DNA from: Bacteroidota bacterium | Lineage (GTDB): Bacteria > Bacteroidota > Bacteroidia > Chitinophagales > Chitinophagaceae | Direction: 5' to 3' | Length of the DNA: 36,311 nucleotides | Assembly (NCBI GenBank): GCA_005800655.1 | Contig: SYEV01000005.1 | Coordinates: 1-36,311 of the forward strand | Shown: positions 25,428-33,698 of the stretch, in pieces | How positions within the stretch are numbered: position 1 is the first letter of the stretch | How the letters are laid out: the number at the start of each line of letters is the position of its first letter | The notes under the pieces: model-generated | Told to the model about the DNA's origin: nothing | The model's database searches: none | The model's input: the letters and a program-made list of their open reading frames with translations, nothing else | Program-made: the position numbers and the translations under genes

Positions 25428-25865
25428 TTACATCCCAGGGAACCAAGGACGACCCACCCCTGCCTTAAACGGCCAAGGTGTCATTAAAAGGATGAATACT
25501 AACGCAAGAAGGTATAAAACAGATGTCAAACCCGTTTTCCCAGACTTTTTATAACGGATATGTCCAATGGTAATCAAAATGATCGCTATAATCATCGTGA
25601 AGGCATGCTCCATTCCCCAAAAACGACTCACTGAATCACCCATCACTGTTTTCATTCCAGCAGATTGAATCGCCTTAAAACCCAATAAGCTGCTTACAAA
25701 GTATTGATACAACCCAATTAATAATGTGGTATGCGATGCAATGAATAAAATTTTGCTTGTCTTAAGGGCATCTTGTTTTACAAATAATTTGTAAATGCTC
25801 CATAAAAGGGTAATCAGGATCACCCATCTTAAAATATTATGCAAGTGTAATAAACCAGTATTCAT
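25428..25865 (-). CDS. Four-helix membrane protein with conserved-looking histidines (cytochrome-b-like)
   Basis: A 145-residue inner-membrane protein with four hydrophobic helices (about residues 11-29, 38-60, 86-103 and 112-129). Histidines lie at or near the helices: H7 and H9 in LLHLHN, H45 in ASHTT, H87 in MEHAF and H102 in IGHIRY. Four-helix bundles with such histidines often bind haem b, so a cytochrome-b-like role is possible but unproven. I chose the ATG at 25865 rather than the in-frame ATG at 25898, because a near-perfect promoter at 25939-25908 would start transcription around 25900, almost on top of the upstream ATG. The protein ends in the Trp/Pro/Gly-rich PWPFKAGVGRPWFPGM. It is 50 bp after the propeller gene. 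Confidence 0.75.
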   Translation of the reverse strand: MNTGLLHLHNILRWVILITLLWSIYKLFVKQDALKTSKILFIASHTTLLIGLYQYFVSSLLGFKAIQSAGMKTVMGDSVSRFWGMEHAFTMIIAIILITIGHIRYKKSGKTGLTSVLYLLALVFILLMTPWPFKAGVGRPWFPGM

Positions 25866-25907
25866 AGTAATTGATTTGTTTGAGTGGCTAAAATACAACT
25901 TTATCTA

Positions 25908-25939
25908 CAAACCTATTAATCCACCCAATCCGCTACAAA
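25908..25939 (-). promoter_or_regulatory. Promoter for the four-helix membrane protein
   Basis: Minus-strand TTTG (25939-25936), 20-bp spacer, TAGGTTTG (25915-25908), an exact TAnnTTTG match. The -33 element lies inside the last codons of the upstream gene. It supports the shorter start at 25865. Confidence 0.65.
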
Positions 25940-26989
25940 TAAATTCGTATCCCTGGTTCCTCCATTATTTCTATTAGAAGAGAACATAATTCTTTTACCA
26001 TCTGGGCTAAACATCGGAAAAGCATCAAAACCTTTATCACGGCTAATTTTTTCAATATTATTACCTTCAAGGTCCATTAAATACATATTGAAAGGGAATC
26101 CGTATTTGTATTCGTGGTTACTACAAAAAATGATATGCTTCCCATCTGGGGTAAAGTTAGGCGCCCAATTGGCTTGCCCTAAATTGGTGATTTGTTTCGC
26201 GTTGGACCCATCAGCATCCGCAATAAACACTTCCATTTTAGTCGGTGCTACTAAACCTTCAGCTAATAAGGATTTGTATTCTGCCACTTCCGCGGGCGTG
26301 GAAGGGCGACTGGCGCGCCAAACAATTTTTTTACCGTCTGGGCTAAACCAAGCGCCCCCATCATAACCTAAAGTATTAGTCACTTTTTTTTCTTTCCCTG
26401 TAGCCAAGTTCATGACATATAAATCCAAGTCGCCGTCTTTATCGCTACAATAAATCATGCGCTTACCATCATAGGATAAAGTTGCTTCCGCATCATATCC
26501 TTTTGCATTGGTTAATTGCTTCACTACTACCCCATTGGTATCGGCCATGAAAATATCATAGGTATTATATAAAGGCCAAATGTATTTGTTGCCATACTTC
26601 GCACGATCCACTGGTGGCGGGCAATCATTACCTCCGCCTTTTGTAGAAGCATAAATAATATGTGCCCCATCTTTTGTAAAATAGCTACAAGTAGTGCGCC
26701 CGTTACCACCACTAATTGATTTATAAGTAAAAGGGGTTGTGTTGTTATTCGGAACTACTCCCATGAATATTTGATCACAGTTAACGCCTTCTTTTGGATT
26801 GGATCTTTGAAAAGTGATTCGCTTATTATCAAAACTCCAATACGCTTCCGCATTGTCTCCCCCATTGGTTAGCTGAATCACATTTTTAAAATGGGGTTCG
26901 CCCGCAAATAAAATTGAATCATTTTGACTGAATGCAGTCATACAGCTAAACAATGCTGCTACAAAAAGGGTCGGCTTATTCATATACAT
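25916..26989 (-). CDS. Secreted TolB-like beta-propeller (PD40 repeat) protein
   Basis: A 357-residue exported protein: signal peptide at about residues 1-21 (ending AFSQ), then about six PD40/TolB-type repeats. Their signature strands read SFDNKRITF, TKDGAHIIYAS, SYDGKRMIYCSDKDGDLDLYVMNL, SPDGKKIVW, TPDGKHIIFCSN and SPDGKRIMFSSN. Such propellers are usually protein- or glycan-binding scaffolds; they resemble TolB and the C-terminal part of DPP-type proteins but no catalytic domain is present. No Pal or tolQRA genes are nearby, so it is unlikely to be TolB itself. Met at codon 3 is an alternative start. It is preceded by a promoter with an overlapping palindrome. Confidence 0.85.
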   Translation of the reverse strand: MYMNKPTLFVAALFSCMTAFSQNDSILFAGEPHFKNVIQLTNGGDNAEAYWSFDNKRITFQRSNPKEGVNCDQIFMGVVPNNNTTPFTYKSISGGNGRTTCSYFTKDGAHIIYASTKGGGNDCPPPVDRAKYGNKYIWPLYNTYDIFMADTNGVVVKQLTNAKGYDAEATLSYDGKRMIYCSDKDGDLDLYVMNLATGKEKKVTNTLGYDGGAWFSPDGKKIVWRASRPSTPAEVAEYKSLLAEGLVAPTKMEVFIADADGSNAKQITNLGQANWAPNFTPDGKHIIFCSNHEYKYGFPFNMYLMDLEGNNIEKISRDKGFDAFPMFSPDGKRIMFSSNRNNGGTRDTNLFVADWVD

Positions 26990-27002
26990 ATATAATTAAA
27001 CG

Positions 27003-27031
27003 CAAAAGTAATTGCTACTATTTTAAAACAA
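27003..27031 (-). promoter_or_regulatory. Promoter for the beta-propeller gene
   Basis: Minus-strand TTG (27031-27029), 18-bp spacer, TACTTTTG (27010-27003), an exact -7 match followed by CG. It lies 14 bp before the start codon. Confidence 0.65.
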
Positions 27032-27046
27032 CTGACTTTGGTCAGT
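27031..27046. promoter_or_regulatory. Palindrome ACTGAC-TTTG-GTCAGT, candidate operator
   Basis: Perfect 6-bp inverted repeat with a 4-bp centre, touching the -33 element of the propeller gene and lying 79 bp upstream of rpe. The core TGAC-N4-GTCA has the symmetry of CRP/FNR-family sites. Regulator and function are inferred. Confidence 0.4.
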
Positions 27047-27124
27047 GAATTTGATTTTATAAAAAAAATGACAAAAAAATGACAGTGTCTAAAAAAATCA
27101 GGACCTTTGATTCAAACTTAAACA

Positions 27125-27772
27125 ATGACCATCATTGCACCCTCCCTATTAGCTGCCGATTTTTTACATTTAGGTAATACCTGTGAGATGTTAAATAAGA
27201 GTGAAGCAGAATGGTATCATTTGGATGTGATGGATGGTAGTTTTGTTCCTAATATTAGTTTTGGTTTACCCATTATTGAACAAATAAGAAAAGCAACCAC
27301 CAAGGTTTGCGATGTACATTTAATGATTGTACATCCTGAAAAATATATTGAAGCATTTAAAAAAGCAGGAGCAGATATTTTAACTGTGCATTATGAAGCC
27401 TGCCCTAATTTATTAGACACCCTTGCGCAAATAAAAGCCCATGGCATGAAAGCGAGTGTTGCCATCAATCCGGATACTGACATTCAAGTTTTAAAAGAAT
27501 TTATTTCCGAAATTGATCTTGTTTGTGTGATGAGTGTATTCCCTGGTTTTGGCGGCCAAAAATTTATTGAAGGCACTTATGAAAAAGTGACCACTTTAAA
27601 ATCAATCATACAAAATGCAGGCGCAAAAACTTTAATTGAAATTGATGGTGGTGTTAGCGAAACGAATGCTGCCGCTTTAGTTACTTCAGGGGCCGATGTA
27701 CTGGTTGCGGGCACTACTGTTTTTAAAGCAGCAGATCCAATAAAAACAATTTCCGCATTGCGCAATTGTTAA
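27125..27772 (+). CDS. rpe: Ribulose-phosphate 3-epimerase
   Basis: Interconverts ribulose 5-phosphate and xylulose 5-phosphate in the pentose phosphate pathway, a cytoplasmic TIM-barrel enzyme. Metal and catalytic residues are present: S7 (APSLLAAD), H32 and D34 in HLDVMDGSFVPN, H65 in VHLMI, and D174 in IEIDGGV. The phosphate-binding MSVFPGFGGQKF loop is at about 136-147. Length 215 is normal. GACCTTTG (27102-27109) close to the start may be a -7 element with one mismatch. Transcribed divergently from the propeller gene. Confidence 0.97.
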   Translation: MTIIAPSLLAADFLHLGNTCEMLNKSEAEWYHLDVMDGSFVPNISFGLPIIEQIRKATTKVCDVHLMIVHPEKYIEAFKKAGADILTVHYEACPNLLDTLAQIKAHGMKASVAINPDTDIQVLKEFISEIDLVCVMSVFPGFGGQKFIEGTYEKVTTLKSIIQNAGAKTLIEIDGGVSETNAAALVTSGADVLVAGTTVFKAADPIKTISALRNC

Positions 27773-27881
27773 TTCGCAAAACAATTACTGCTTTCTGTTT
27801 TAATAATTAAGTGTATTATTCCTTAAAATTAAACGCTTTCAACTATTTCATACATTGGGAAGCATCCCCTTTTAATATACC

Positions 27882-27906
27882 AAAATGATCAGAATATTAT
27901 CATTTT
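27882..27906 (+). terminator. Possible terminator after rpe
   Basis: AAAATGAT pairs perfectly with ATCATTTT (8 bp, 9-nt loop) 109 bp after the rpe stop. AT-rich and without a long T-run, so weak. A second short inverted repeat, GCACA-TT-TGTGC (27913-27924), follows. Confidence 0.3.
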
Positions 27907-27964
27907 AGTAATGCACATTTGTGCGTATTTATTTATTGTTTTTTATATCTCCTTTTTCTAAATT

Positions 27965-28993
27965 GTGTTAGGCAGATTATTTTATACTACTAACCCTTTA
28001 AAACTAATCCCATTGAGTGAATCAATCATCAACCTAGAAACCGTTAACCCTATTGAGTTTTTCGGCGTGAACAACAACAAGTTTGACATTTTAAAAAAGA
28101 AATTTCCATTATTAAAAATTTTATCAAGAGGCACTCAAATAAAACTAAGTGGTGCACCAGAACAAATTGATTTGGCGAAAGAAAAAATTGAACTCATCAT
28201 TCAATACATGGAACGCAATGGTCATTTAAGTGAAAATTATTTTGAACAAATTTTAGGCGGAGATGATGCAGAAATTATTGACAATTTTGTAGAGCAAAAT
28301 CCCAATGAAGTATTGGTATTTGGGCCTAATGGAAAAACAGTACGCGCGCGCACAGCGAATCAAAAAAAGATGGTACAAGCAGCTGACAAAAACGATATCG
28401 TATTTGCCATTGGACCCGCAGGTACTGGTAAAACCTATACTGCCGTTGCGCTTGCGGTGCGTGCATTAAAAAACAAATTGGTTAAAAAAATTATTTTAAC
28501 AAGACCCGCCGTTGAAGCCGGAGAAAGTTTGGGATTTTTACCTGGTGATTTAAAAGAAAAAATTGATCCTTATTTACGTCCATTGTATGATGCATTGGAT
28601 GATATGATACCCGCAGATAAATTAGGTTACTACATGACCACACGTACAATTGAAATTGCACCACTTGCCTACATGCGCGGAAGAACTTTGGATAACGCAT
28701 TTATCATTTTAGATGAATCACAAAACGCCAATGATTTACAAATTAAAATGTTTTTAACGCGTATCGGTTCCAATGCAAAAGCAATCATCACAGGTGACCC
28801 TACCCAAGTGGATTTGCCGCGCAATCAAAAAAGTGGTTTAGAAAAAGCTTCACGCATTTTACAAAACATTGATGGAATAGCGCATATTCAACTAGATGAA
28901 GAAGATGTGGTAAGACATAAATTGGTTAAAGCAATTATTAAGGCCTACGAGAAGGAAAGGGAAAATGAAACTGAAAACTCCTACCACCGCTAA
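27965..28993 (+). CDS. PhoH family ATPase
   Basis: Cytoplasmic P-loop ATPase of the PhoH/YbeZ family, linked in other bacteria to RNA metabolism and ribosome maturation together with YbeY. Walker A GPAGTGKT is at residues 150-157, Walker B IILDESQNA at 247-255, and GDPTQVD at 277-283. A small N-terminal domain (about 20-85) precedes the ATPase domain. The start is uncertain: the longest frame opens with GTG at 27965, but family members usually begin near the sequence SESIINLETVNPIEF, which favours the TTG at 28013. Either gives a protein of normal size (342 or 326 residues). The YbeY gene is not adjacent. Confidence 0.92.
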   Translation: MLGRLFYTTNPLKLIPLSESIINLETVNPIEFFGVNNNKFDILKKKFPLLKILSRGTQIKLSGAPEQIDLAKEKIELIIQYMERNGHLSENYFEQILGGDDAEIIDNFVEQNPNEVLVFGPNGKTVRARTANQKKMVQAADKNDIVFAIGPAGTGKTYTAVALAVRALKNKLVKKIILTRPAVEAGESLGFLPGDLKEKIDPYLRPLYDALDDMIPADKLGYYMTTRTIEIAPLAYMRGRTLDNAFIILDESQNANDLQIKMFLTRIGSNAKAIITGDPTQVDLPRNQKSGLEKASRILQNIDGIAHIQLDEEDVVRHKLVKAIIKAYEKERENETENSYHR

Positions 28994-29147
28994 AAAATGA
29001 AGAAATTTGAAAGATTTATATCACATATAAATATTTTAAATAATATATATACTGCTTATTTTAAACAAAGTAATAATTTGTTAACAAAAACATAAATTAA
29101 GTAATCAATTTATTTTGTTTCTTTGCATCACTTAAACAATCAATTAT
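28994..29147 (+). promoter_or_regulatory. AT-rich leader with a probable promoter for the receptor gene
   Basis: A 154-bp AT-rich gap. TTTCTTTG (29118-29125) followed by CA resembles the TAnnTTTGCA element seen elsewhere in this window, with one mismatch. I could not find a good -33 element at the right spacing. Confidence 0.35.
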
Positions 29148-32100
29148 ATGTCAAGTAAAAAATTACTACATTTTATCGTAGCAATGTTATTGTTACCCGT
29201 TTTGACTTTTGCGCAAAACACTACTGGTAGCTTAACTGGATCTGTAAAAGCCGATAATGGCGAAATTCTTGTAGGCGCAACTGTAACTGTGTTACATGTA
29301 CCTACTGGAACCGAATACAAAGTACAAACAAGAAAAACAGGTGCTTTTGATATAAGCAACATGCAACCTGGTGGACCTTACACTATTTCAGTTTCTTATG
29401 TAAATTACCAATCTGAAAAAAAGGAAGATATTTATATCAACTTAGGTGATGCTGCTCGTGTAGATGTTGTTTTATACAACAAAGCTGCAAAATTAGCGGA
29501 CGTTACTGTTAGAGCAACACGTAATGCTTCTGATTTGTCAGTAAGAGGTGGTACACAAACAACCATCGGTCGTGATAAAATTGAAAACTTACCAACTGTT
29601 GGTCGTAATTTACAAGATTTTTTACGCTTTACCCCTTCTGTTAAATTATTAGGTGGTACAGGCGGATTAACTGGTATTTCAATTGCAGGTCAAAATAATC
29701 GTTTTAACTCTTTCTATATTGATGGTGCTGTTAACAATGACCAATTTGGTTTGAGCGCAAGTGGTACAAATGGTGGTCAAACTGCAGTAGGTCCTATTTC
29801 AATGGATGCGGTTGATCAAATTCAAGTAATGGTTTCTCCATTTGACGCTTCTATTGGTAACTTCACTGGTGGTGGTATCAACGCTACAACAAAAGGTGGA
29901 ACTAATACTACCTCTGGAACAGTTTATAGCTTTACACAAAACCAAGATTTAACGGGTAAAACGCCAACAGGTTTAAAATCTGCTGCTACAAAGTTGAACC
30001 CATTCAGTGCTAAAACAATGGGTGCTAGTGTAGGTGGTGCGATTGTAAAAAATAAATTATTTTTCTTCGTTAACTACGAAAGCATTGAAAGTAACCGTCC
30101 ACAACCATTTGATCTTGCTGGTTACAGAGGAATAAGCACTAAAGCAGATATTGATGCTTTGGTAACAACAGTTAAATCTAAATATGGTTATGATATGGGT
30201 TCATATGCTGATAATCCAGAGACCATTAGTTCAAAAAGATTAGCGACTAAATTAGATTGGAATATCAATTCAAATCATCGTTTAAGCATTTCTTATCGTC
30301 ACACAGAATCTCAAAATTATAATACTTCAGCTTCAAGTTCAACAAGAGTTAACTTTTACAACAATGGAGTTTTATATCCAAATAAAACAAATTCAGTATC
30401 TGCTGAGTTAAGAAGTAATTTCAAAAATGGCATTACCAATAAAATGTTATTCACTATTACTGATGTAACTGATGATAGAAGCCAAATTGGTGCGGCATTT
30501 CCTCGTGTTATTATTAATGACGGAAGTAGCTCAAACCAAATCACTTTTGGATCTGAAAACTTTTCAGCAGCCAATTTGTTGAAACAAACCAATAAAAACT
30601 TTTTGGATTATGTCAAATTCAACATCAATAAACATAGTTTAACTTTAGGTATTGATTATGAATTGAGTAAATCATACAATGTATTTATTCGTGATAACTT
30701 TGGTACATATACTTACAACTCTTTACCTGATTTCTTGACTGATAAGGCGCCATTCCAGTATGCAAGATCTTTCTCATTATTGGACAATACTTATGGTGAT
30801 AATACCAAAGCGGCTGCAAGTTTTTATACAGCTCGTGGAAGTGCTTTTATCAATGATGAAGTAAGGGTTACTGATAATTTAACCATCAACTATGGTATCA
30901 GAGGTGATTACACTAAGTTTTTATCTATGCCATTCCAAGATGATTATTTCAACAATAACGCCATCCCTACTATCCAACTTTACAACTATGATTTAGCTGG
31001 AGCAAGAAGTGGTCAAATTAGTGATCCTAAACTTTCTATTTCTCCTCGTTTAGGTTTCACCTATAAAGTTCCAACTGAGAGAATTACTATTCGTGGAGGT
31101 ATCGGTTTATTCACTGGCCGTGTTCCTTTGGTTTGGCCTGGTGGCGTATTTAATAATACAGGTGGAAGTGTAGGTGGTGTATCTTTATTTTCACCAACAT
31201 TTGCAACTACTTTAGCTTCTATGAAGTTTAGACCTAATCCTACACAGCAATATACCGCAAACGAATTAGGTATCAGTACTGCGTTTGCAAAAGGACAGGT
31301 TGATTTAATTGCGAAGGACTTCCGTTTACCTAAATTATTACGTGCTTCTTTAGCAGTAGATAAGAAATTTGACAACAACTGGTCTGTGACTGTTGAAGGA
31401 AGTGTTAGTAAAAACATCAACGAAATATATTACACAAGAATAGATATTCAAAACCCAATTGGAAACATGGTTGGACCTGATAATAGAAATATTTATAACA
31501 ATGGTGTAAGAATGAACTTCCCAGCATATGGTGGTTTACCAGCAGGTAACCCTTACACTGGAATTTATTTATTAAAGAACCAACCAAAGAATAGCCAAAA
31601 AGGTTTTGCTGCCAACTTTACAGCATCAGTAGATAAATCATGGGCTGATGGCTTCTCATTCAATGCTTTCTATACTTATGGAACTGCTTTTGTAACCAAT
31701 GAGCCTACTTCAAGCCAAAACAATAGCCAATGGAGATTTATGGAAACCGTAAATGGTCGTAATTATGTAAACAGATCAAGATCTGATTTTGATTTAGGGC
31801 ACAGAGTAAGCATGTTTGCTTCTAAAAAATTCACTTATTTGAAAGGCAATATGGCAACTACGGTTAGTGTGGTTTATAATGGTCAATCAGGAAATGCATT
31901 TAGCTATGTATACAGCAATGGTCCAGTTAGAGACAATAGTGCTACTGAATCAAATGACTTATTATTCATCCCTACAAAAGACCAATTATCTGCAATGACT
32001 TTTGTAACACAATCAGGATTTAGTTTAAGCCAAGATGCACAAAAAGCAGCATTTGAAGCTTATATCAATCAAGATAGTTATTTAAGCAAGCGCAGAGGAC

Positions 32101-32453
32101 AATATGCAGAAAGAAATGGTGCAAGATTACCTTTCCAAAATATAGTTGACTTAAAAGTGATGCAAGATTTCTTTGTTAAAGTAAGTGGTAAAAAATACCA
32201 GTTCCAATTAACTTATGACATCTTCAACTTTACAAATATGTTGAACAGAGTTTGGGGTCGTACTTACTTCTTAAGTAATGATCAATTTGGATTGGTTAGA
32301 TATGCTAACCCAACTTCTGGTGCACCATCATTAATACCTACTTATAGCTTTAACCCAATTAATAACAATACTCCATGGGGTATTAGTTCAAGTACTGCAC
32401 CTAGTTACAGTGCACGTTGGGTTAGCCAATTGGGTTTAAGATTTAAATTCTAA
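29148..32453 (+). CDS. TonB-dependent receptor-like outer-membrane protein with carboxypeptidase-regulatory-like domain (Oar-like)
   Basis: A 1101-residue outer-membrane beta-barrel. Signal peptide at residues 1-23 (ending LTFAQ), then a CarboxypepD_reg-like Ig fold at about 25-110 (GSLTGSVKADNGEILVGATV). A plug domain follows, with GRDKIENLPTVGRNLQDFLRF and the typical FNSFYIDGAVNNDQFG (about 190-205). The remainder is a large barrel ending in the strand LGLRFKF with a C-terminal Phe, the signal for BAM insertion. The lack of a neighbouring SusD-type lipoprotein argues against a glycan-uptake pair and fits Oar-like receptors. Codon use is strongly biased (GGT, ACT, AAC-rich) compared with neighbours, which suggests high expression. 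The ligand is unknown. Confidence 0.9.
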   Translation: MSSKKLLHFIVAMLLLPVLTFAQNTTGSLTGSVKADNGEILVGATVTVLHVPTGTEYKVQTRKTGAFDISNMQPGGPYTISVSYVNYQSEKKEDIYINLGDAARVDVVLYNKAAKLADVTVRATRNASDLSVRGGTQTTIGRDKIENLPTVGRNLQDFLRFTPSVKLLGGTGGLTGISIAGQNNRFNSFYIDGAVNNDQFGLSASGTNGGQTAVGPISMDAVDQIQVMVSPFDASIGNFTGGGINATTKGGTNTTSGTVYSFTQNQDLTGKTPTGLKSAATKLNPFSAKTMGASVGGAIVKNKLFFFVNYESIESNRPQPFDLAGYRGISTKADIDALVTTVKSKYGYDMGSYADNPETISSKRLATKLDWNINSNHRLSISYRHTESQNYNTSASSSTRVNFYNNGVLYPNKTNSVSAELRSNFKNGITNKMLFTITDVTDDRSQIGAAFPRVIINDGSSSNQITFGSENFSAANLLKQTNKNFLDYVKFNINKHSLTLGIDYELSKSYNVFIRDNFGTYTYNSLPDFLTDKAPFQYARSFSLLDNTYGDNTKAAASFYTARGSAFINDEVRVTDNLTINYGIRGDYTKFLSMPFQDDYFNNNAIPTIQLYNYDLAGARSGQISDPKLSISPRLGFTYKVPTERITIRGGIGLFTGRVPLVWPGGVFNNTGGSVGGVSLFSPTFATTLASMKFRPNPTQQYTANELGISTAFAKGQVDLIAKDFRLPKLLRASLAVDKKFDNNWSVTVEGSVSKNINEIYYTRIDIQNPIGNMVGPDNRNIYNNGVRMNFPAYGGLPAGNPYTGIYLLKNQPKNSQKGFAANFTASVDKSWADGFSFNAFYTYGTAFVTNEPTSSQNNSQWRFMETVNGRNYVNRSRSDFDLGHRVSMFASKKFTYLKGNMATTVSVVYNGQSGNAFSYVYSNGPVRDNSATESNDLLFIPTKDQLSAMTFVTQSGFSLSQDAQKAAFEAYINQDSYLSKRRGQYAERNGARLPFQNIVDLKVMQDFFVKVSGKKYQFQLTYDIFNFTNMLNRVWGRTYFLSNDQFGLVRYANPTSGAPSLIPTYSFNPINNNTPWGISSSTAPSYSARWVSQLGLRFKF

Positions 32454-32490
32454 ATCTAATTTGGGTTCGCCCTAGTCAGATTTTAACATA

Positions 32491-32533
32491 AAAAAATCCC
32501 CGTCTTGATTCATCAAGTCGGGGATTTTTTTTT
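32491..32533. terminator. Bidirectional terminator after the receptor gene
   Basis: Stem of TCCCCG and CTTGA pairing with TCAAG and CGGGGA (one T-T mismatch), extended by flanking A and T runs, with a TTCA loop and nine T residues after it on the plus strand. Confidence 0.9.
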
Positions 32534-32563
32534 AAAGCAAACTTTGCTTAATTTCAATGTAAT

Positions 32564-33673
32564 ATGGTTACCAAAAGTGTACAACAGTTTACCATTGGCG
32601 TGGAGGAAGAATACATGGTATTAGACCCATCCACGAAGGAATTAAAAAGCCACCAACAAACTATTGTCAATGAAGGACAGAAACTATTTAGGGACAAGAT
32701 TAAAGCAGAAATGCACCAGGCGGTGGTGGAAGTAGGCACTGGGATTTGTAAAAATGTAGATGAAGCATTTTCAGAGATTATTGAACTACGCAATGGGGTG
32801 CATAAAATTGCAGGGGACTTAGGCTTTAGCATTGGTGCTTCAGGCACCCACCCTTTTAGTTTATGGGAAAAGCAATTAGTGTCAGATCAAAACAGGTACC
32901 AGGAATTGTTAAACGAATTGCAGCAGGCTGCAAGGAGTAATTTAATTTTTGGGCTACATGTACATGTTGGAATGGAAGATCGCCGTATGGCCATCCATAT
33001 TGCAAATACAGCACGTTATTTTTTGCCACATATTTATGCATTAAGCACCAACTCCCCTTTTTGGGAAACCCGCAATACCGGATATAAATCCTACCGATCA
33101 AAAGTGTTTGATAAATTTCCTAGAACAGGAATCCCAGATTCATTTGAAAGCATCGAAGCGTACGATAGTTTTGTTCAGCTGCTCATAAAAACCAATTGCA
33201 TTGATGATGCAAAAAAAATATGGTGGGATTTAAGGGTACATCCTGTTTTCAACACCATTGAATTTAGGATTTGCGATGTGCCCATGACCGTACAGGAAAC
33301 CATCACGATTACAGCATTGTTCCAAGCAATTTGTGCTAAAATTTATTCCCTACGTCGTCAAAATATAAATTTCATTAATTACCAACGTGCACTCATCAAT
33401 GAAAACAAATGGCGTGCAAGCCGATATGGAATTGATGGAAAATTAATTGACTTTGGAAAGGAAAAAGAAATATCCACCAAGGATTTAATTAATGAATTAC
33501 TTGAATTTGTGGATGGCGCGGTGGACGAACTTGGCAGCCGCAAACATATTGAAAAAGTGCATCAGATATTTGAAACAGGCACCGGTGCCGACAGGCAATT
33601 ACGCGTATTTAATGAAACGGGTAGCTTGATTGAAGTAGTGAAATATATTGAGCAGAGTTTTTTAGCAGTGTAA
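32564..33673 (+). CDS. YbdK-type carboxylate-amine ligase (GCS2 family)
   Basis: ATP-dependent ligase related to glutamate-cysteine ligase type 2. E. coli YbdK has weak gamma-glutamylcysteine synthetase activity, and the true substrate of most members is unknown. Family landmarks: GVEEEY at residues 12-17, GTHPF at 94-98, HVHVG at 132-136, and TNSPFWETRNTGYKSYRS (about 162-179). 369 residues, normal length, no signal peptide. A glutathione-like thiol pathway could connect it to the ggt gene at 13237, but they are about 18 kb apart and no glutathione synthetase is visible, so I would not claim that. Confidence 0.9.
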   Translation: MVTKSVQQFTIGVEEEYMVLDPSTKELKSHQQTIVNEGQKLFRDKIKAEMHQAVVEVGTGICKNVDEAFSEIIELRNGVHKIAGDLGFSIGASGTHPFSLWEKQLVSDQNRYQELLNELQQAARSNLIFGLHVHVGMEDRRMAIHIANTARYFLPHIYALSTNSPFWETRNTGYKSYRSKVFDKFPRTGIPDSFESIEAYDSFVQLLIKTNCIDDAKKIWWDLRVHPVFNTIEFRICDVPMTVQETITITALFQAICAKIYSLRRQNINFINYQRALINENKWRASRYGIDGKLIDFGKEKEISTKDLINELLEFVDGAVDELGSRKHIEKVHQIFETGTGADRQLRVFNETGSLIEVVKYIEQSFLAV

Positions 33674-33698
33674 AATATCTGCTAATTTTTGCGATGAA

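Noticed and set aside
25866-25898. Longer start for the four-helix membrane protein
   Set aside because: A near-perfect promoter ends 10 bp upstream of that ATG, leaving essentially no leader; the ATG at 25865 fits better.
25916-26989. TolB of the Tol-Pal system
   Set aside because: The repeats are TolB-like, but no tolA, tolQ, tolR or pal gene is adjacent and the N-terminal TolB domain is not visible.
32564-33673. Glutathione pathway linking the GCS2-like ligase and ggt
   Set aside because: The genes are about 18 kb apart, no glutathione synthetase is present, and YbdK-type ligases often have other substrates.
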